From Roseivirga sp. UBA6061 (GTDB taxonomy: Bacteria; Bacteroidota; Bacteroidia; Cytophagales; Cyclobacteriaceae): a stretch of 64,000 bases of DNA. The DNA lies in contig DIYF01000177.1 of the NCBI GenBank assembly GCA_002427745.1, forward strand, positions 62,001 to 126,000, given 5' to 3'. Below are positions 1 to 8,889 of the stretch, one piece after another. A model generated the notes under the pieces. It had not been told where the DNA came from, searched no databases, and saw only the letters and a program-made list of their open reading frames with translations. Every line of letters starts with the position of its first letter. Position 1 is the first letter of the stretch. Position numbers and translations under genes: made by a program.

Positions 1-414
1 GCGGCCCGAAATGAAAACGGCATGGTCATCATGTATGCAGACCAAGTGACCTACTCCATGCAGCAGGCCATAGATGAGACCAACCGCAGGCGCTCCATTC
101 AGATGGCTTATAATATTGAACATGGTATTACACCTAAGACGGTGAAGAAGTCGAAAGAGGCCATAATGAATCAGACCAGTGTTGCAGATTCGAAAAAAGG
201 CAAGAAAAACTATTACATAGAAAACACAGAAGCCTCTATTGCGGCAGACCCGGTAGTAGCCTATATGGATACCGCAGCCCTGGAAAAGATGATAACCAAG
301 ACGCAAAAGTCTATGGAAAAGGCCGCCAAAGAACTGGATTTTATGGAAGCTGCCAAGCTGCGTGATGAGCTGAATGACCTGAAGGAGCTACTGAAGGAAA
401 AAAGTCAGGCCTGA
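1..414 (+). CDS. uvrB: UvrABC excinuclease subunit B, C-terminal part (truncated by window edge)
   Basis: Only the last 137 codons are present; the reading frame is open from base 1 and ends at TGA 412-414. UvrB is the DNA-loading helicase-like subunit of nucleotide excision repair and works with UvrA and UvrC in the cytoplasm. The visible part starts in the end of helicase domain 2 ([20 protein letters not shown], then the conserved stretch [15 protein letters not shown]). After a charged linker it finishes with a C-terminal UVR coiled-coil motif ([18 protein letters not shown]), which contacts UvrC. The start lies to the left of the window. No convincing terminator is seen after it, only a weak GGCC/GGC repeat near 445-460. 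Confidence 0.96.
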   Translation, partial: AARNENGMVIMYADQVTYSMQQAIDETNRRRSIQMAYNIEHGITPKTVKKSKEAIMNQTSVADSKKGKKNYYIENTEASIAADPVVAYMDTAALEKMITKTQKSMEKAAKELDFMEAAKLRDELNDLKELLKEKSQA

Positions 415-532
415 GATCCGGTTTTGTATTGTTCATTAAAATGGGCCTGTTTTTAGCCTGAAATTTGTCATTTCCCGGATTTTCACATTTTTCGACCTAA
501 AAAAGAGTCGATTGAAATCGTTTTCATAGTTT

Positions 533-547
533 TTCAGTTAAACTGAA
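533..547. promoter_or_regulatory. Perfect 15-bp palindrome upstream of amt
   Basis: TTCAGTT-A-AACTGAA is a perfect inverted repeat about 88 bp before the ammonium transporter start, in an A/T-rich region of 220 bp with no gene. It could be an operator, but no regulator can be named from the sequence. A chance palindrome in A/T-rich DNA is possible. Confidence 0.25.
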
Positions 548-634
548 CCAAAATCCACCCACATTTTCCTTATTTTATGTAAGTAATTGTTTTTAGGGTC
601 CTGAGAAGCCCTTTATCAAATCGAACTACATAAA

Positions 635-1978
635 ATGAAAAGAAAATGGATCCCTGGGTTTACCCTGCTGATACTGATCGCAATCATCAGTCTCTTTGAT
701 GTCAGTAGCACCGGTGAAATAGTGGCAGATACCAATATTGATGGCGGAGATACTGCCTGGATGCTGGCAGCCACCTGTCTTGTGCTGCTAATGACTCCTG
801 GTTTGTCCTTCTTCTACGGAGGCATGGTCAGTCGTAAAAATGTAATCTCCACTATGGTGCAAAGCTTCATTTGCATGGGTGTTATTACGCTGGTTTGGGT
901 AGCGGGCGGTTTTAGCCTGGCTTTTGGAGATTCCATCGGAGGCATTATTGGTGACCCCACCACCTTTGCCTTCTTTAAAGATGTAGGGGGAGCCACACAG
1001 GCAGATCTTGCTCCTACCATACCTTTTATTCTCTTCGCTTTGTTTCAGATGAAATTTGCGATCATTACTCCTGCCCTGATCACCGGTAGCTTTGCCGAAA
1101 GAGTACGCTTTTCGAGCTTTTTGCTTTTCATCGTACTGTTCAGCATTGTGGTGTACGCCCCGCTTGCCCATATGACCTGGCACCCCGAAGGCTTTCTCAG
1201 AAAATGGGGAGTGCTTGACTTTGCCGGAGGTACCGTTGTACATATGTCAGCCGGCTTTGCTGCTATAGCGGCTGCGATCATCCTGGGTAAGAGAAAAAGC
1301 CATGGAGCTACACACAAGCCAGCGAACGTTCCCTTTGTACTGCTGGGCACCGGTTTGCTTTGGTTCGGTTGGTTTGGCTTCAATGCCGGTTCAGCACTGG
1401 GGGCCAATTCTGATGCCGCTCTGGCCTTTGCCACTACTACCGTAGCCTCAGCTGCAGCCATGCTGGCCTGGGTATTCTACGATGCCCTGATGGGCAGAAA
1501 AATTTCAGGTCTGGGTGCTTCCATTGGTGCCGTGGTAGGACTTGTAGCGATTACTCCCGCAGCAGGCTTTGTTACAGTCGGACAAAGTGTTTTTATCGGT
1601 GTAGCTGGAGCTATCGTCTCTAATATTGTAGTCTATTACAAAAACAAAACCGGTATTGACGACACCCTTGACGTATTTCCATGTCATGGAGTCGGGGGAA
1701 TTGTCGGTATGGTCCTTACCGGAGTCTTCGCCAAGGAAGTAGGTTTGATATATGGAGAAACTACCACCTTTTTGCGCCATATGGCAGCGGTTTTCCTGGT
1801 AGGCGGCTTTACTTTCAGTGCCTCTTACCTGTTGTTTAAACTTACCAATCTGATCATTCCGATGAGAGTGAATGAGGTAGCCGAAGAAATCGGGCTGGAT
1901 ATCAGCCAGCACGGAGAAAGCTTATCGAAAAGTAAGACTCCCGAAGATATTGCTGAAATGATGCGAAAAGCATCCTGA
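635..1978 (+). CDS. amt: Ammonium transporter, Amt family
   Basis: This 447-residue inner-membrane protein conducts ammonium/ammonia into the cell for nitrogen assimilation. An N-terminal hydrophobic segment (residues 7-22) resembles the cleaved signal of other Amt proteins, followed by about eleven membrane helices. Family signatures visible are PGLSFFYGGMVSRKN near residue 55 and the two pore histidines, one in GGTVVHMSAG and one in FPCHGVGGIVG. The C-terminal cytoplasmic tail (VNEVAEEIGLDISQHGE) is the part that normally meets a PII protein. No glnK/glnB gene is adjacent, which differs from the common amt-glnK pairing. The gene is monocistronic, with an ATG start and a strong terminator 30 bp downstream. 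Confidence 0.96.
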   Translation: MKRKWIPGFTLLILIAIISLFDVSSTGEIVADTNIDGGDTAWMLAATCLVLLMTPGLSFFYGGMVSRKNVISTMVQSFICMGVITLVWVAGGFSLAFGDSIGGIIGDPTTFAFFKDVGGATQADLAPTIPFILFALFQMKFAIITPALITGSFAERVRFSSFLLFIVLFSIVVYAPLAHMTWHPEGFLRKWGVLDFAGGTVVHMSAGFAAIAAAIILGKRKSHGATHKPANVPFVLLGTGLLWFGWFGFNAGSALGANSDAALAFATTTVASAAAMLAWVFYDALMGRKISGLGASIGAVVGLVAITPAAGFVTVGQSVFIGVAGAIVSNIVVYYKNKTGIDDTLDVFPCHGVGGIVGMVLTGVFAKEVGLIYGETTTFLRHMAAVFLVGGFTFSASYLLFKLTNLIIPMRVNEVAEEIGLDISQHGESLSKSKTPEDIAEMMRKAS

Positions 1979-2007
1979 CAGCCATTTTTTAAGCTTTAGT
2001 GTTTTGG

Positions 2008-2041
2008 AACCTCTCCTGTAGAAATACAGGAGAGGTTTTTT
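2008..2041 (+). terminator. Rho-independent terminator of amt
   Basis: A perfect 13-bp stem (AACCTCTCCTGTA paired with TACAGGAGAGGTT) closes a GAAA tetraloop and runs into a T tract at 2036-2041. It lies 30 bp after the amt stop codon and also separates amt from the convergent minus-strand gene ending at 2094. Confidence 0.93.
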
Positions 2042-2093
2042 ATGCTTTGTCTGAAGAAAGGCCTGGGTATCTGCTGAGCCTATTGATAATTGC

Positions 2094-4016
2094 CTAAGTA
2101 TTACCAATCAGGACCAGCTTGGATTTATCTGATCGGCTCACCTTTCTCCAGAACTTCCTGAATTCTGCATAGCTATTGGCCGGAAAGGTACCCTTAAATA
2201 CTTTGATGTACCTTACATAGGTCAGCTCATTGGTCTCCGGATTAAAGTTATAGGTCAGTCGGTATTCACCAAACTCGGACTCAACTTCCACCGGCTCCAT
2301 CTCAAACTCCATTCTGTAATTTTCAGGTAGCTTGAAGACCACCGTATCCACATCATTATAATTATAGCGGTTGACGATGCTCGACTCACGGTTTTCATCC
2401 TTCGGTGGATTCCAGCCTCCCTTGTTCAGTAGATTAGGAGTAAAGAACAGACGCTTACCGGTAACTGATGCATACTTTCTCAGGGTAAGGTCGTACTCTT
2501 CTGTAAGCAGCGGGTTTTCGGTTCTTTCTTCTTCGTATCTGATATCCCCCAGATCAAAAGCCGGGATGTCGATGGTATTGAGCAGATACTTTCTTTGGTC
2601 CTCTCTGCCCTTGGTCGCTATCAGGTAGTTATCATCATACTGTCTGCCCCTGTATTTGGTCAGGACTTTGGCCTTTGCATTGCCTTCGGCATCCATTTCT
2701 ACCTCTACTCTGCGAATTTGTGCATTTTCCTCCGCTGTGTATTCGGGCGTCTTCACCAACACTCCGCCATCTTCTGTAACCATCAGGCCATGCCGATCAC
2801 TGGTAAAACCTCCCAGAAAATTGAAAGGTGCCTGTTGGCTGGTACACTCCAGCCAAATAGTATCCTTTTCCATCGGTACCGCCAGAATAACATGATTGAA
2901 CTGAGCACTGGAGAAATCTGTAATGATATCATCTTCACCTTCTCCCGCTCTGATTTTTACATAATTCGATTTAATACCGACCTCCTTGAGAAGACTATAG
3001 GTATAATTGCTGAGGGCTTTACAATCGCCATAACCGTTTTCAGCCACACTAATGGCAGGAAAAGGCTGCAGCCCCCCAATCCCCAACTGAATACTTACAT
3101 AGCGCGTGTTTCGCTGAAGGTAGTCATAAATCAACCTTACTTTCTCCTTATCATTGTCTACTCCAGCCACCAAAGCCTTCACATCGGCCTTCACTTTGGG
3201 AGTAAGCTCATCTCTGCCCTGGTTCAGCTTACGCTGCCAGTTAGCGAAACCTTCCCATGTAGACATATCACCGGCATAGCCTTCCATCTGAAACCTGGAA
3301 GGGGCTATCAATACCTTCTTGGCCAAAGCATAAGCGCTTTTTCCGGCTACTTCCTCTTTGATCGCCTTCTCATTCTTCATGGCCCAGGTCAGTACCTTTG
3401 TGGCCCCCATGTCATTCTCCACCGGAGCCTCCATGCCGTTGAGTTCTTTGTGGCGAAGTTCGTAGCCTGCAGGGAATTCTGCCTTATACCTGGCGTATTC
3501 CACAGCCATGCCCTCACTATATTGTGTCACAAAGTTTCTGAAGCCCACTGTAGAGCTAAAGGGGTTTTCGTACTCGTATTCTATGGTAAATGGGTAATCG
3601 TACTCTTCCGGCTCATAGTATTTGATACGATTATCATCATACAAACTGCCCGATGAGGTGATATTGATATCTTCGATTTCACCTGACTTTACCTTCTTAA
3701 GCACTTTTCCATTGGCATCATAATAAACGATTTTAATGGCCCGGATTTTAGAAAGCTTATCATAGCTCTCGTTAAAAACCGCCCAGCCAAAGCCATCTTC
3801 ATTCAGAATGGTATAAGCTGATTTCTCTTTAAAAACAGCCTTATCCAAACCCTCGATGGAGAGTTTCTTGTCTGAATATCTGAGAATCACATCAGCACCT
3901 TTTTTTAAGCCCGGAGGGATTTCAGATACAGCATAGGTCTGCCCCAAAGCTGAGAATGATATCAATAGCGGCATCAGCGCAAAGAGGGTCTTTTTTATCA
4001 GTGAGGGTCTTATCAT
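2094..4016 (-). CDS. DUF3857 / transglutaminase-like secreted protein with intact active site
   Basis: A 640-residue predicted secreted or periplasmic protein; its substrate is unknown. The start at 4016 is chosen because it gives a clean signal peptide (KKTLFALMPLLISFSALGQ) and sits 4 bp after the upstream gene's stop; an in-frame extension to 4115 would lie inside that gene. The N-terminal half is a beta-rich DUF3857 region, and the middle is a transglutaminase-core fold. Candidate catalytic residues are Cys332 (GYGDCKAL), His375 (QFNHVI) and Glu390 (IWLECTS), where many relatives have Asp. The C-terminal third matches the DUF3858-type tail. It is the last of three related tandem genes and the only one retaining Cys and His. 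Family assignment is confident; biochemical role is not known. Confidence 0.85.
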   Translation of the reverse strand: MIRPSLIKKTLFALMPLLISFSALGQTYAVSEIPPGLKKGADVILRYSDKKLSIEGLDKAVFKEKSAYTILNEDGFGWAVFNESYDKLSKIRAIKIVYYDANGKVLKKVKSGEIEDINITSSGSLYDDNRIKYYEPEEYDYPFTIEYEYENPFSSTVGFRNFVTQYSEGMAVEYARYKAEFPAGYELRHKELNGMEAPVENDMGATKVLTWAMKNEKAIKEEVAGKSAYALAKKVLIAPSRFQMEGYAGDMSTWEGFANWQRKLNQGRDELTPKVKADVKALVAGVDNDKEKVRLIYDYLQRNTRYVSIQLGIGGLQPFPAISVAENGYGDCKALSNYTYSLLKEVGIKSNYVKIRAGEGEDDIITDFSSAQFNHVILAVPMEKDTIWLECTSQQAPFNFLGGFTSDRHGLMVTEDGGVLVKTPEYTAEENAQIRRVEVEMDAEGNAKAKVLTKYRGRQYDDNYLIATKGREDQRKYLLNTIDIPAFDLGDIRYEEERTENPLLTEEYDLTLRKYASVTGKRLFFTPNLLNKGGWNPPKDENRESSIVNRYNYNDVDTVVFKLPENYRMEFEMEPVEVESEFGEYRLTYNFNPETNELTYVRYIKVFKGTFPANSYAEFRKFWRKVSRSDKSKLVLIGNT

Positions 4017-4020
4017 GGCC

Positions 4021-5979
4021 TCATTCGGTTTTTTCCTTGAAAACAATTTGTTGATCCTGCTTAGCCAAAATAAGGTTAAATAACTCCTTAAGGCTACCAT
4101 AGGCATCAGTACCATATTCCGTCTTGTTAAGCGACAACCTCACCATAATCTGTACATTGCCACCAACCTCTCCTACATTGTACATATACCTTCCTCCACC
4201 ATTAGGAAGACTGAGTACCTGAGGTTTTGGCAATTCCTCGATTTCATATCCCTCAGGTGTTTTTATCTTAAAGATATACGTATCACTTAATCTTGAAGAC
4301 ATTTCAACCGGATACAACCTTTCTTCCAGCTTGAAGGGGTTTTCTGAAATATGCTTGATCAATACGGGACTCATGAAAATCTTATCTCCGATCATGTTGA
4401 TGTTTTCAGAGGTAGTGAAGTCGTAGCTAATTCTCAGGTTTTTCGATGGATCTTTCAGGTTAGCTACCTCGAAATTCTCAACTTCTCCTGTTTTATAATC
4501 ATCCAGTGTATCATCTTCCTCATCACTCTCTTCTTCCTCTTCTGCTTCTTCCTGTTCTCCTTTCTTTTCCATTTCACGGTAGAGACTCGCTCTCAGGCGG
4601 CTACCTGCTATGCTTCTGAAGTCAATTTCCATTTTTCCTGTGAGCTCCATGTCCTCATTGAATTCAAAGTCTCCTACCACCGACTTGGCGTTGATCTCCT
4701 TGTTCATTCTCAGGTCTACCCATTGTGGCCCGTAAGGATTTAATACCAGCCCTTCACCATTCATTGCCCTTTCAGGTAATACATTATATGGACGGTACTT
4801 GTCAGTTGCATCCATTAATATGGTTTCCCCATCCACACTTACCTGCAGAATCATATAGTTAAACTGGCTGGCAATCGGCATGTATTTGTTGAGATAGCCA
4901 TGACGCCTCGTACTCAATATCACCGGACTCACCTGGATACCTGCTTTGGTAAGGAACTGTGCAAGCGTCACATTAATATCGGCATTGTCTCCCTCAGCTT
5001 CTTTCCACAATTCCTTGCCGGAGTCTACTACTCTGTAGGCCGCATATCCATTCCAGGTAAAATGGTCTCTTACATAGTTATAAATCTCTATGAGACTCTC
5101 CTTGTTGTTTCCCCAGCCTTTGTCTTTAGGATAAATCTTTCGCAGTGGCCCTGTATTGTTCAGTGCACCTCCGATCCCTTCAGATTCCATCAGCTCTTTG
5201 TTGATGGCATTCCAGTTTTCCATAAAAACTTCCGGATAGTACCCGGGAAGGCTGATTGATTTTATTTCGAACTCAATTCTTGATCTGAAGTTTTCTATAG
5301 TTGATACATAGGGCTCACGCGTCAAAGCGGGCACGTCCTTCATCACAATGTGGTATTTCTCTTTCGTATTGTTGGAATAGGCAGGCCTCAGATATCCCTG
5401 AAACAAGGGCATATAAGAAGCATATTCCGACAAATCCACAATGTATTCTGAGTAGCGGACGGGAATTGAAGATTGAAATGACCAGGAAGGTACACGGTAA
5501 ATACTACCTGCTTCTATTCTGTACGTATACTCAATGATAGATCCTACTTTGGCATCCGGAAAGGAGAGTTTTTTCACCCTCACTTTGTCATTTATCTTTT
5601 CGTCAATCCATTCCTTCTTACCTACTTCGCGGGTAACTACTTTTCCATTGACCAGGTTATGTGTGGCTGCCTTGAGTTTGGTAATATCGCCATCGCCTCT
5701 TACATACCTGAGTTCAAGGTCGGCTCTGTCCAAACCCTCTTCCTTAAGAATTTTGATTCTTACATGAGTTGTAAGCAGCATGGTAAAATCACTTCCACGC
5801 AACTGGCTGATACCATAATCCAGTAAGTAGACTGCTTCAGCGCCAGAGTCCAGTGGGTAAACCGTCATTTCCAGATCGGCCTTGTCTACTTTTCCAAAAG
5901 TAAACTCCTCTACTTGTCCTACAGCAGTAAAGGACAGAGCTAACAGGGTGATGATAATAAGATTTCTTTTCATGATCAT
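4021..5979 (-). CDS. DUF3857 / transglutaminase-like protein, predicted catalytically inactive
   Basis: A 652-residue secreted protein with a signal peptide (MKRNLIIITLLALSFTAVGQ; the start may be 5979 or the ATG six bases further on at 5973). It has the same order as its neighbours: DUF3857 beta domain, transglutaminase-like core, C-terminal beta domain. In the core, the catalytic Cys position reads Asn332 (EGDNADINVT instead of GDC) and the His position reads Tyr375 (QFNYMI), while the acidic residue is kept (LMDATD). It is therefore probably a pseudoenzyme. An acidic low-complexity insert (EEAEEEEESDEEDD, about residue 480) is unlike its neighbours. The downstream paralogue follows after 4 bp, so the two are probably co-transcribed. 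Confidence 0.83.
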   Translation of the reverse strand: MIMKRNLIIITLLALSFTAVGQVEEFTFGKVDKADLEMTVYPLDSGAEAVYLLDYGISQLRGSDFTMLLTTHVRIKILKEEGLDRADLELRYVRGDGDITKLKAATHNLVNGKVVTREVGKKEWIDEKINDKVRVKKLSFPDAKVGSIIEYTYRIEAGSIYRVPSWSFQSSIPVRYSEYIVDLSEYASYMPLFQGYLRPAYSNNTKEKYHIVMKDVPALTREPYVSTIENFRSRIEFEIKSISLPGYYPEVFMENWNAINKELMESEGIGGALNNTGPLRKIYPKDKGWGNNKESLIEIYNYVRDHFTWNGYAAYRVVDSGKELWKEAEGDNADINVTLAQFLTKAGIQVSPVILSTRRHGYLNKYMPIASQFNYMILQVSVDGETILMDATDKYRPYNVLPERAMNGEGLVLNPYGPQWVDLRMNKEINAKSVVGDFEFNEDMELTGKMEIDFRSIAGSRLRASLYREMEKKGEQEEAEEEEESDEEDDTLDDYKTGEVENFEVANLKDPSKNLRISYDFTTSENINMIGDKIFMSPVLIKHISENPFKLEERLYPVEMSSRLSDTYIFKIKTPEGYEIEELPKPQVLSLPNGGGRYMYNVGEVGGNVQIMVRLSLNKTEYGTDAYGSLKELFNLILAKQDQQIVFKEKTE

Positions 5980-6281
5980 TTGGTTGTTCGGTTGTAGAAA
6001 CAGGGAAGCTGGTTCAGGAGTGATGGCTGTTTTTAAAACAGAACTCTGAATTCAAACACACATTGGGGCCATCTCGCAATGGAAACCTCAGGGCTCCGGA
6101 ACGACACTATATTCTAAGTTTAAAAAGACACACACATAAAAAAAGGCCTATCAGAGTTGTATACAATTCTGATAAACCTTCCTTTCCATCGGCAATATAA
6201 GAAAATGTACTAATACTAACAGAGCATCCTCTCTATATCTTCAGACCATGGTAACAAACGGCTCGGGTGGTTTAAAAGGAA
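5980..6281. other. 302-bp gap between two DUF3857 genes
   Basis: No gene is supported here. The gap holds the terminator of the minus-strand gene that ends at 6282 and, nearer 5980-6100, the presumed promoter of the DUF3857 gene starting at 5979. No exact TAnnTTTG element was found on the minus strand in this stretch. Confidence 0.7.
6138..6181 (-). terminator. Terminator downstream of the third DUF3857 gene
   Basis: Read on the minus strand, a near-perfect 26-bp palindrome (TATCAGA..TTGTATACAA..TCTGATA, one mismatched pair) is flanked by AGG/CCT pairs and followed by seven T. It ends transcription about 100 bp after the stop codon at 6282. Confidence 0.85.
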
Positions 6282-8183
6282 TTAACGTACCAAGTGACAA
6301 AGTGCCTGCTGGCTGGAGGCCACCTCCTGAAAGAAGTTGCGGAGTTTCGGATACTCATTTACCGTAAAGAATGTCTTTTCAAGGCTATACTTAAGAAGTA
6401 CCTTGATCTGATTCTCTTCCGCAGCAATATTGTAAATAAACAGGCCCTCCCCATCAGGGAGCAATAGGGCCATAGGCTCCGGCAGCGCTTTGACCTTAAC
6501 TGACTCAGGCAGCTTTATTGTGTAGACCCACCGAAGCGCCTGAGGCACCTCATAATCGACAGGGGTAAATCTCTGAATTGCCTTAAAAGGATTCTCAATC
6601 ATTTTCTTGAAAATCAGAGGGTTCAGAAAAACGTCAGGTCCGTAGTCTTCCTCAGCTTCTCTTTTAAATGCCAGGTGAACCTTTAGCTTTTCCGATTGAT
6701 TATCCGGACTTTCCAGCTGTACTGATTCTACGGAAAGGCTTGGAAACCGCTCGCGATAGTAGGTCAGTAATTCATCATCTGCTTTGGCACCAAGGGCCTT
6801 TCTGCGCTGAACGGCTGTTACGCCCCCTTCCACAATAGTGAGCACTCCGGACATGTTAAACTCCTCATCAAAGCTGATTTCCGAAGAATAAATAGACACC
6901 TCTTTTTCTCCATTCATATTGAGATCTATCCAGCGAGGTGCCTCATAGTCTACCAAAAGGCCGATTTTATTGATGAGTCTGGTCGGTAATAAGCCTGTAG
7001 GATATTGCTCATAGGCAGCATCCAGCAGCAGCCCTTCTTCTCCCTGCGCCACGTGAGCAATGACATAATTAAATTGGTTTATAAAAGCATTTCCGGGATC
7101 AGGATTACCCTTGTCGCGCGTACTGATCACCACCGGATCAGCATCAAAGCCCGCCTCTCTCAGCATAGCGATCAGCAACATATTGATCTCCTGGGCGGGT
7201 CTTCTTTTAGCAGCCCAGACTTCTTCCAGAGGCATCAACACGGCCAGCCCTTCTGTTCTGTCCCAGGTCATCTGCTCCATCACAGTCTGACGAATCAGTC
7301 TTATTTTCTCGCCATCGGTCAAACCATCAAGCTCAGGAAGAAATGAAGCCACCTTTTCGGTTTCTGCCAATCGCCTGCCAAAACTGATGTTGAACAATAA
7401 ATCGCGATTAACCCCCGACCAATCTGCCACAATTTGCTCATCACCCACCGTCCTGAACTGAGACACATTCGACACCTCGAAATAAACAGCGCTTCTATAA
7501 TCATTCAGATTACCCACAAAGGGTTCAGGCCTGACTGCGGGAAGATTCTTGGCTATGTATCGCTGGGCTTTTCCATTTGGAGGCGATACATATTCCATAA
7601 AACGATCGTTTACCAACTTAACTTTGTAGCTGGCAAAAGATGGAAATTCTATAAAAAACTCTGAGTGTTTCACAGGAATGAAATCCTGAAAATACCATGG
7701 GTAAAACGTAGTGGACAATCGGGTGTTTACTTCAAAGGAGTACTCTATGATGCTCCCTACCCTCACCTCAGGAAAAGTAACCTTGATACTTCTTTTTTTA
7801 TCCTCGGTACGCTCTTTGAATATCTTCCGCTTGTTAACCCTGGTGACTACCACCTCGCCTGACTCATCAAGGTTATATACACTGGCACGAAGCTTTCCTA
7901 CGCGGATTCTGTTGGGAAAAGCCAGGGCCAGGTCACCAAAGCGCAGCCCCTCCTTATTGAGAATCTTCACCCGCTCATGTATCACCAGTTTGATCTGGTT
8001 AGTGCCTTCGTTGTAAAAGGAATGTCCGTAGCTGAGAAGTTTAACCGCACCGACAGTGCTGTCAGGCGCATAGGTGGTCATTCTCAGGTCGGTGTAATCA
8101 ATATCACCAAAAGGATATTCCAGCTCCTGAGCACGAAGTACCAGGCAAGCAGAAAAGCATAAGAAAATCCATAAACAGCGCAT
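6282..8183 (-). CDS. DUF3857 / transglutaminase-like protein, predicted catalytically inactive
   Basis: A 633-residue secreted protein related to the two genes downstream. The start at 8183 gives a signal peptide (MRCLWIFLCFSACLVLRAQ); an in-frame extension to 8279 would overlap the sod gene and is not favoured. The DUF3857 and transglutaminase-like domains are recognisable, but the Cys position is Ala330 (RRPAQEIN instead of GDC) and the His position Tyr373 (QFNYVI); Asp388 remains (LLDAAYE). It is probably a non-catalytic paralogue. The ATG directly abuts the T tract of the upstream sod terminator, so the gene must either have a promoter inside the sod 3' end or depend on read-through. Confidence 0.82.
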   Translation of the reverse strand: MRCLWIFLCFSACLVLRAQELEYPFGDIDYTDLRMTTYAPDSTVGAVKLLSYGHSFYNEGTNQIKLVIHERVKILNKEGLRFGDLALAFPNRIRVGKLRASVYNLDESGEVVVTRVNKRKIFKERTEDKKRSIKVTFPEVRVGSIIEYSFEVNTRLSTTFYPWYFQDFIPVKHSEFFIEFPSFASYKVKLVNDRFMEYVSPPNGKAQRYIAKNLPAVRPEPFVGNLNDYRSAVYFEVSNVSQFRTVGDEQIVADWSGVNRDLLFNISFGRRLAETEKVASFLPELDGLTDGEKIRLIRQTVMEQMTWDRTEGLAVLMPLEEVWAAKRRPAQEINMLLIAMLREAGFDADPVVISTRDKGNPDPGNAFINQFNYVIAHVAQGEEGLLLDAAYEQYPTGLLPTRLINKIGLLVDYEAPRWIDLNMNGEKEVSIYSSEISFDEEFNMSGVLTIVEGGVTAVQRRKALGAKADDELLTYYRERFPSLSVESVQLESPDNQSEKLKVHLAFKREAEEDYGPDVFLNPLIFKKMIENPFKAIQRFTPVDYEVPQALRWVYTIKLPESVKVKALPEPMALLLPDGEGLFIYNIAAEENQIKVLLKYSLEKTFFTVNEYPKLRNFFQEVASSQQALCHLVR

Positions 8184-8207
8184 AAAAAAAGGGGCCCAAA
8201 GAGCCCC
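8184..8207 (-). terminator. Terminator of the superoxide dismutase gene
   Basis: On the minus strand a 7-bp G/C stem (GGGGCTC with GGGCCCC, one G-U pair) closes a three-base loop and is followed by seven T, 38 bp after the sod stop. The T tract ends exactly at the start codon of the next gene (8183). Confidence 0.88.
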
Positions 8208-8244
8208 ACTTTCTATTTTTTTGGTTTTGAAAATATTGCTCTGG

Positions 8245-8850
8245 TTATTTTCCAGCGGCATATCGTCTTGCCACTTCATCCCAATTTATCACATTAAAGA
8301 ATGCATTGATATAATCAGGACGTCTGTTTTGATAGTTCAGGTAGTAAGCATGTTCCCAAACATCCAGCCCCAGTATGGGCGTACCTCCACAGCCGATATT
8401 CGGCATCAGAGGGTTATCCTGGTTGGCACTTGAGCAAACTTCTACCTTACCTCCGGCCTGTACGCATAACCATGCCCAGCCTGAGCCGAATCTGGTTGCT
8501 GCTGCATTAGAGAAAGCCGTTTTAAATTCTTCAAATGAGCCAAAAGCTGCATTGATAGCATCGGCCAGCTCTCCGGAAGGTTCTCCTCCACCATCAGGAG
8601 ACATAACGGTCCAGAAGAGGTTGTGGTTGTAATATCCGCCACCATTGTTACGAACGGCACCGTTGTCAGAGTTCTCAGCCAGTAATGCTTCGATACTCTT
8701 ACCCTCCATGTCAGTACCTGCTACTGCTCCGTTTAATTTGCTTGTATAGCCAGCGTGATGTTTGTCGTGATGGATTTCCATCGTTCTGGCGTCAATATTA
8801 GGTTCCAAAGCATCGAATGCGTAAGGAAGATCTGGTAATTCAAAAGCCAT
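8245..8850 (-). CDS. sodA: Superoxide dismutase, Mn/Fe family (Mn-type residues)
   Basis: This 201-residue cytoplasmic enzyme converts superoxide to oxygen and hydrogen peroxide. Metal ligands visible are His27 (MEIHHDKHH), His76 (YYNHNLFW), Asp163 and His167 (LDVWEHAYY). Gly residues in NNGGGYYNH and Gln144 in ANQDNPL are the outer-sphere pattern usual for Mn enzymes; a cambialistic enzyme cannot be excluded. Length and C-terminus ([12 protein letters not shown]) are standard. It appears monocistronic: a -7-like element lies upstream and a strong terminator downstream. No signal peptide is present. Confidence 0.96.
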   Translation of the reverse strand: MAFELPDLPYAFDALEPNIDARTMEIHHDKHHAGYTSKLNGAVAGTDMEGKSIEALLAENSDNGAVRNNGGGYYNHNLFWTVMSPDGGGEPSGELADAINAAFGSFEEFKTAFSNAAATRFGSGWAWLCVQAGGKVEVCSSANQDNPLMPNIGCGGTPILGLDVWEHAYYLNYQNRRPDYINAFFNVINWDEVARRYAAGK

Positions 8851-8877
8851 AGTCGAAATGATTTATTTGATTCGTTA

Positions 8878-8885
8878 CGAAATTA
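8878..8885 (-). promoter_or_regulatory. Possible -7 element of sod (TAATTTCG)
   Basis: The minus strand reads TAATTTCG 27 bases before the sod start, one base away from the Bacteroidota TAnnTTTG consensus. No TTG was found at the -33 position, so this is a weak call. Confidence 0.4.
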
Positions 8886-8889
8886 AAAA

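Noticed and set aside
788..1461. Minus-strand open frames across the amt gene
   Set aside because: They mirror the transporter's codon pattern and show no signal, domain or promoter; treated as shadows.
2595..3656. Long open frame (353 codons) on the plus strand inside the DUF3857 gene
   Set aside because: It is antisense to a well-supported secreted protein with signal peptide and catalytic motifs; the translation lacks recognisable domains and is rich in His/Ile/Cys as expected of a shadow frame.
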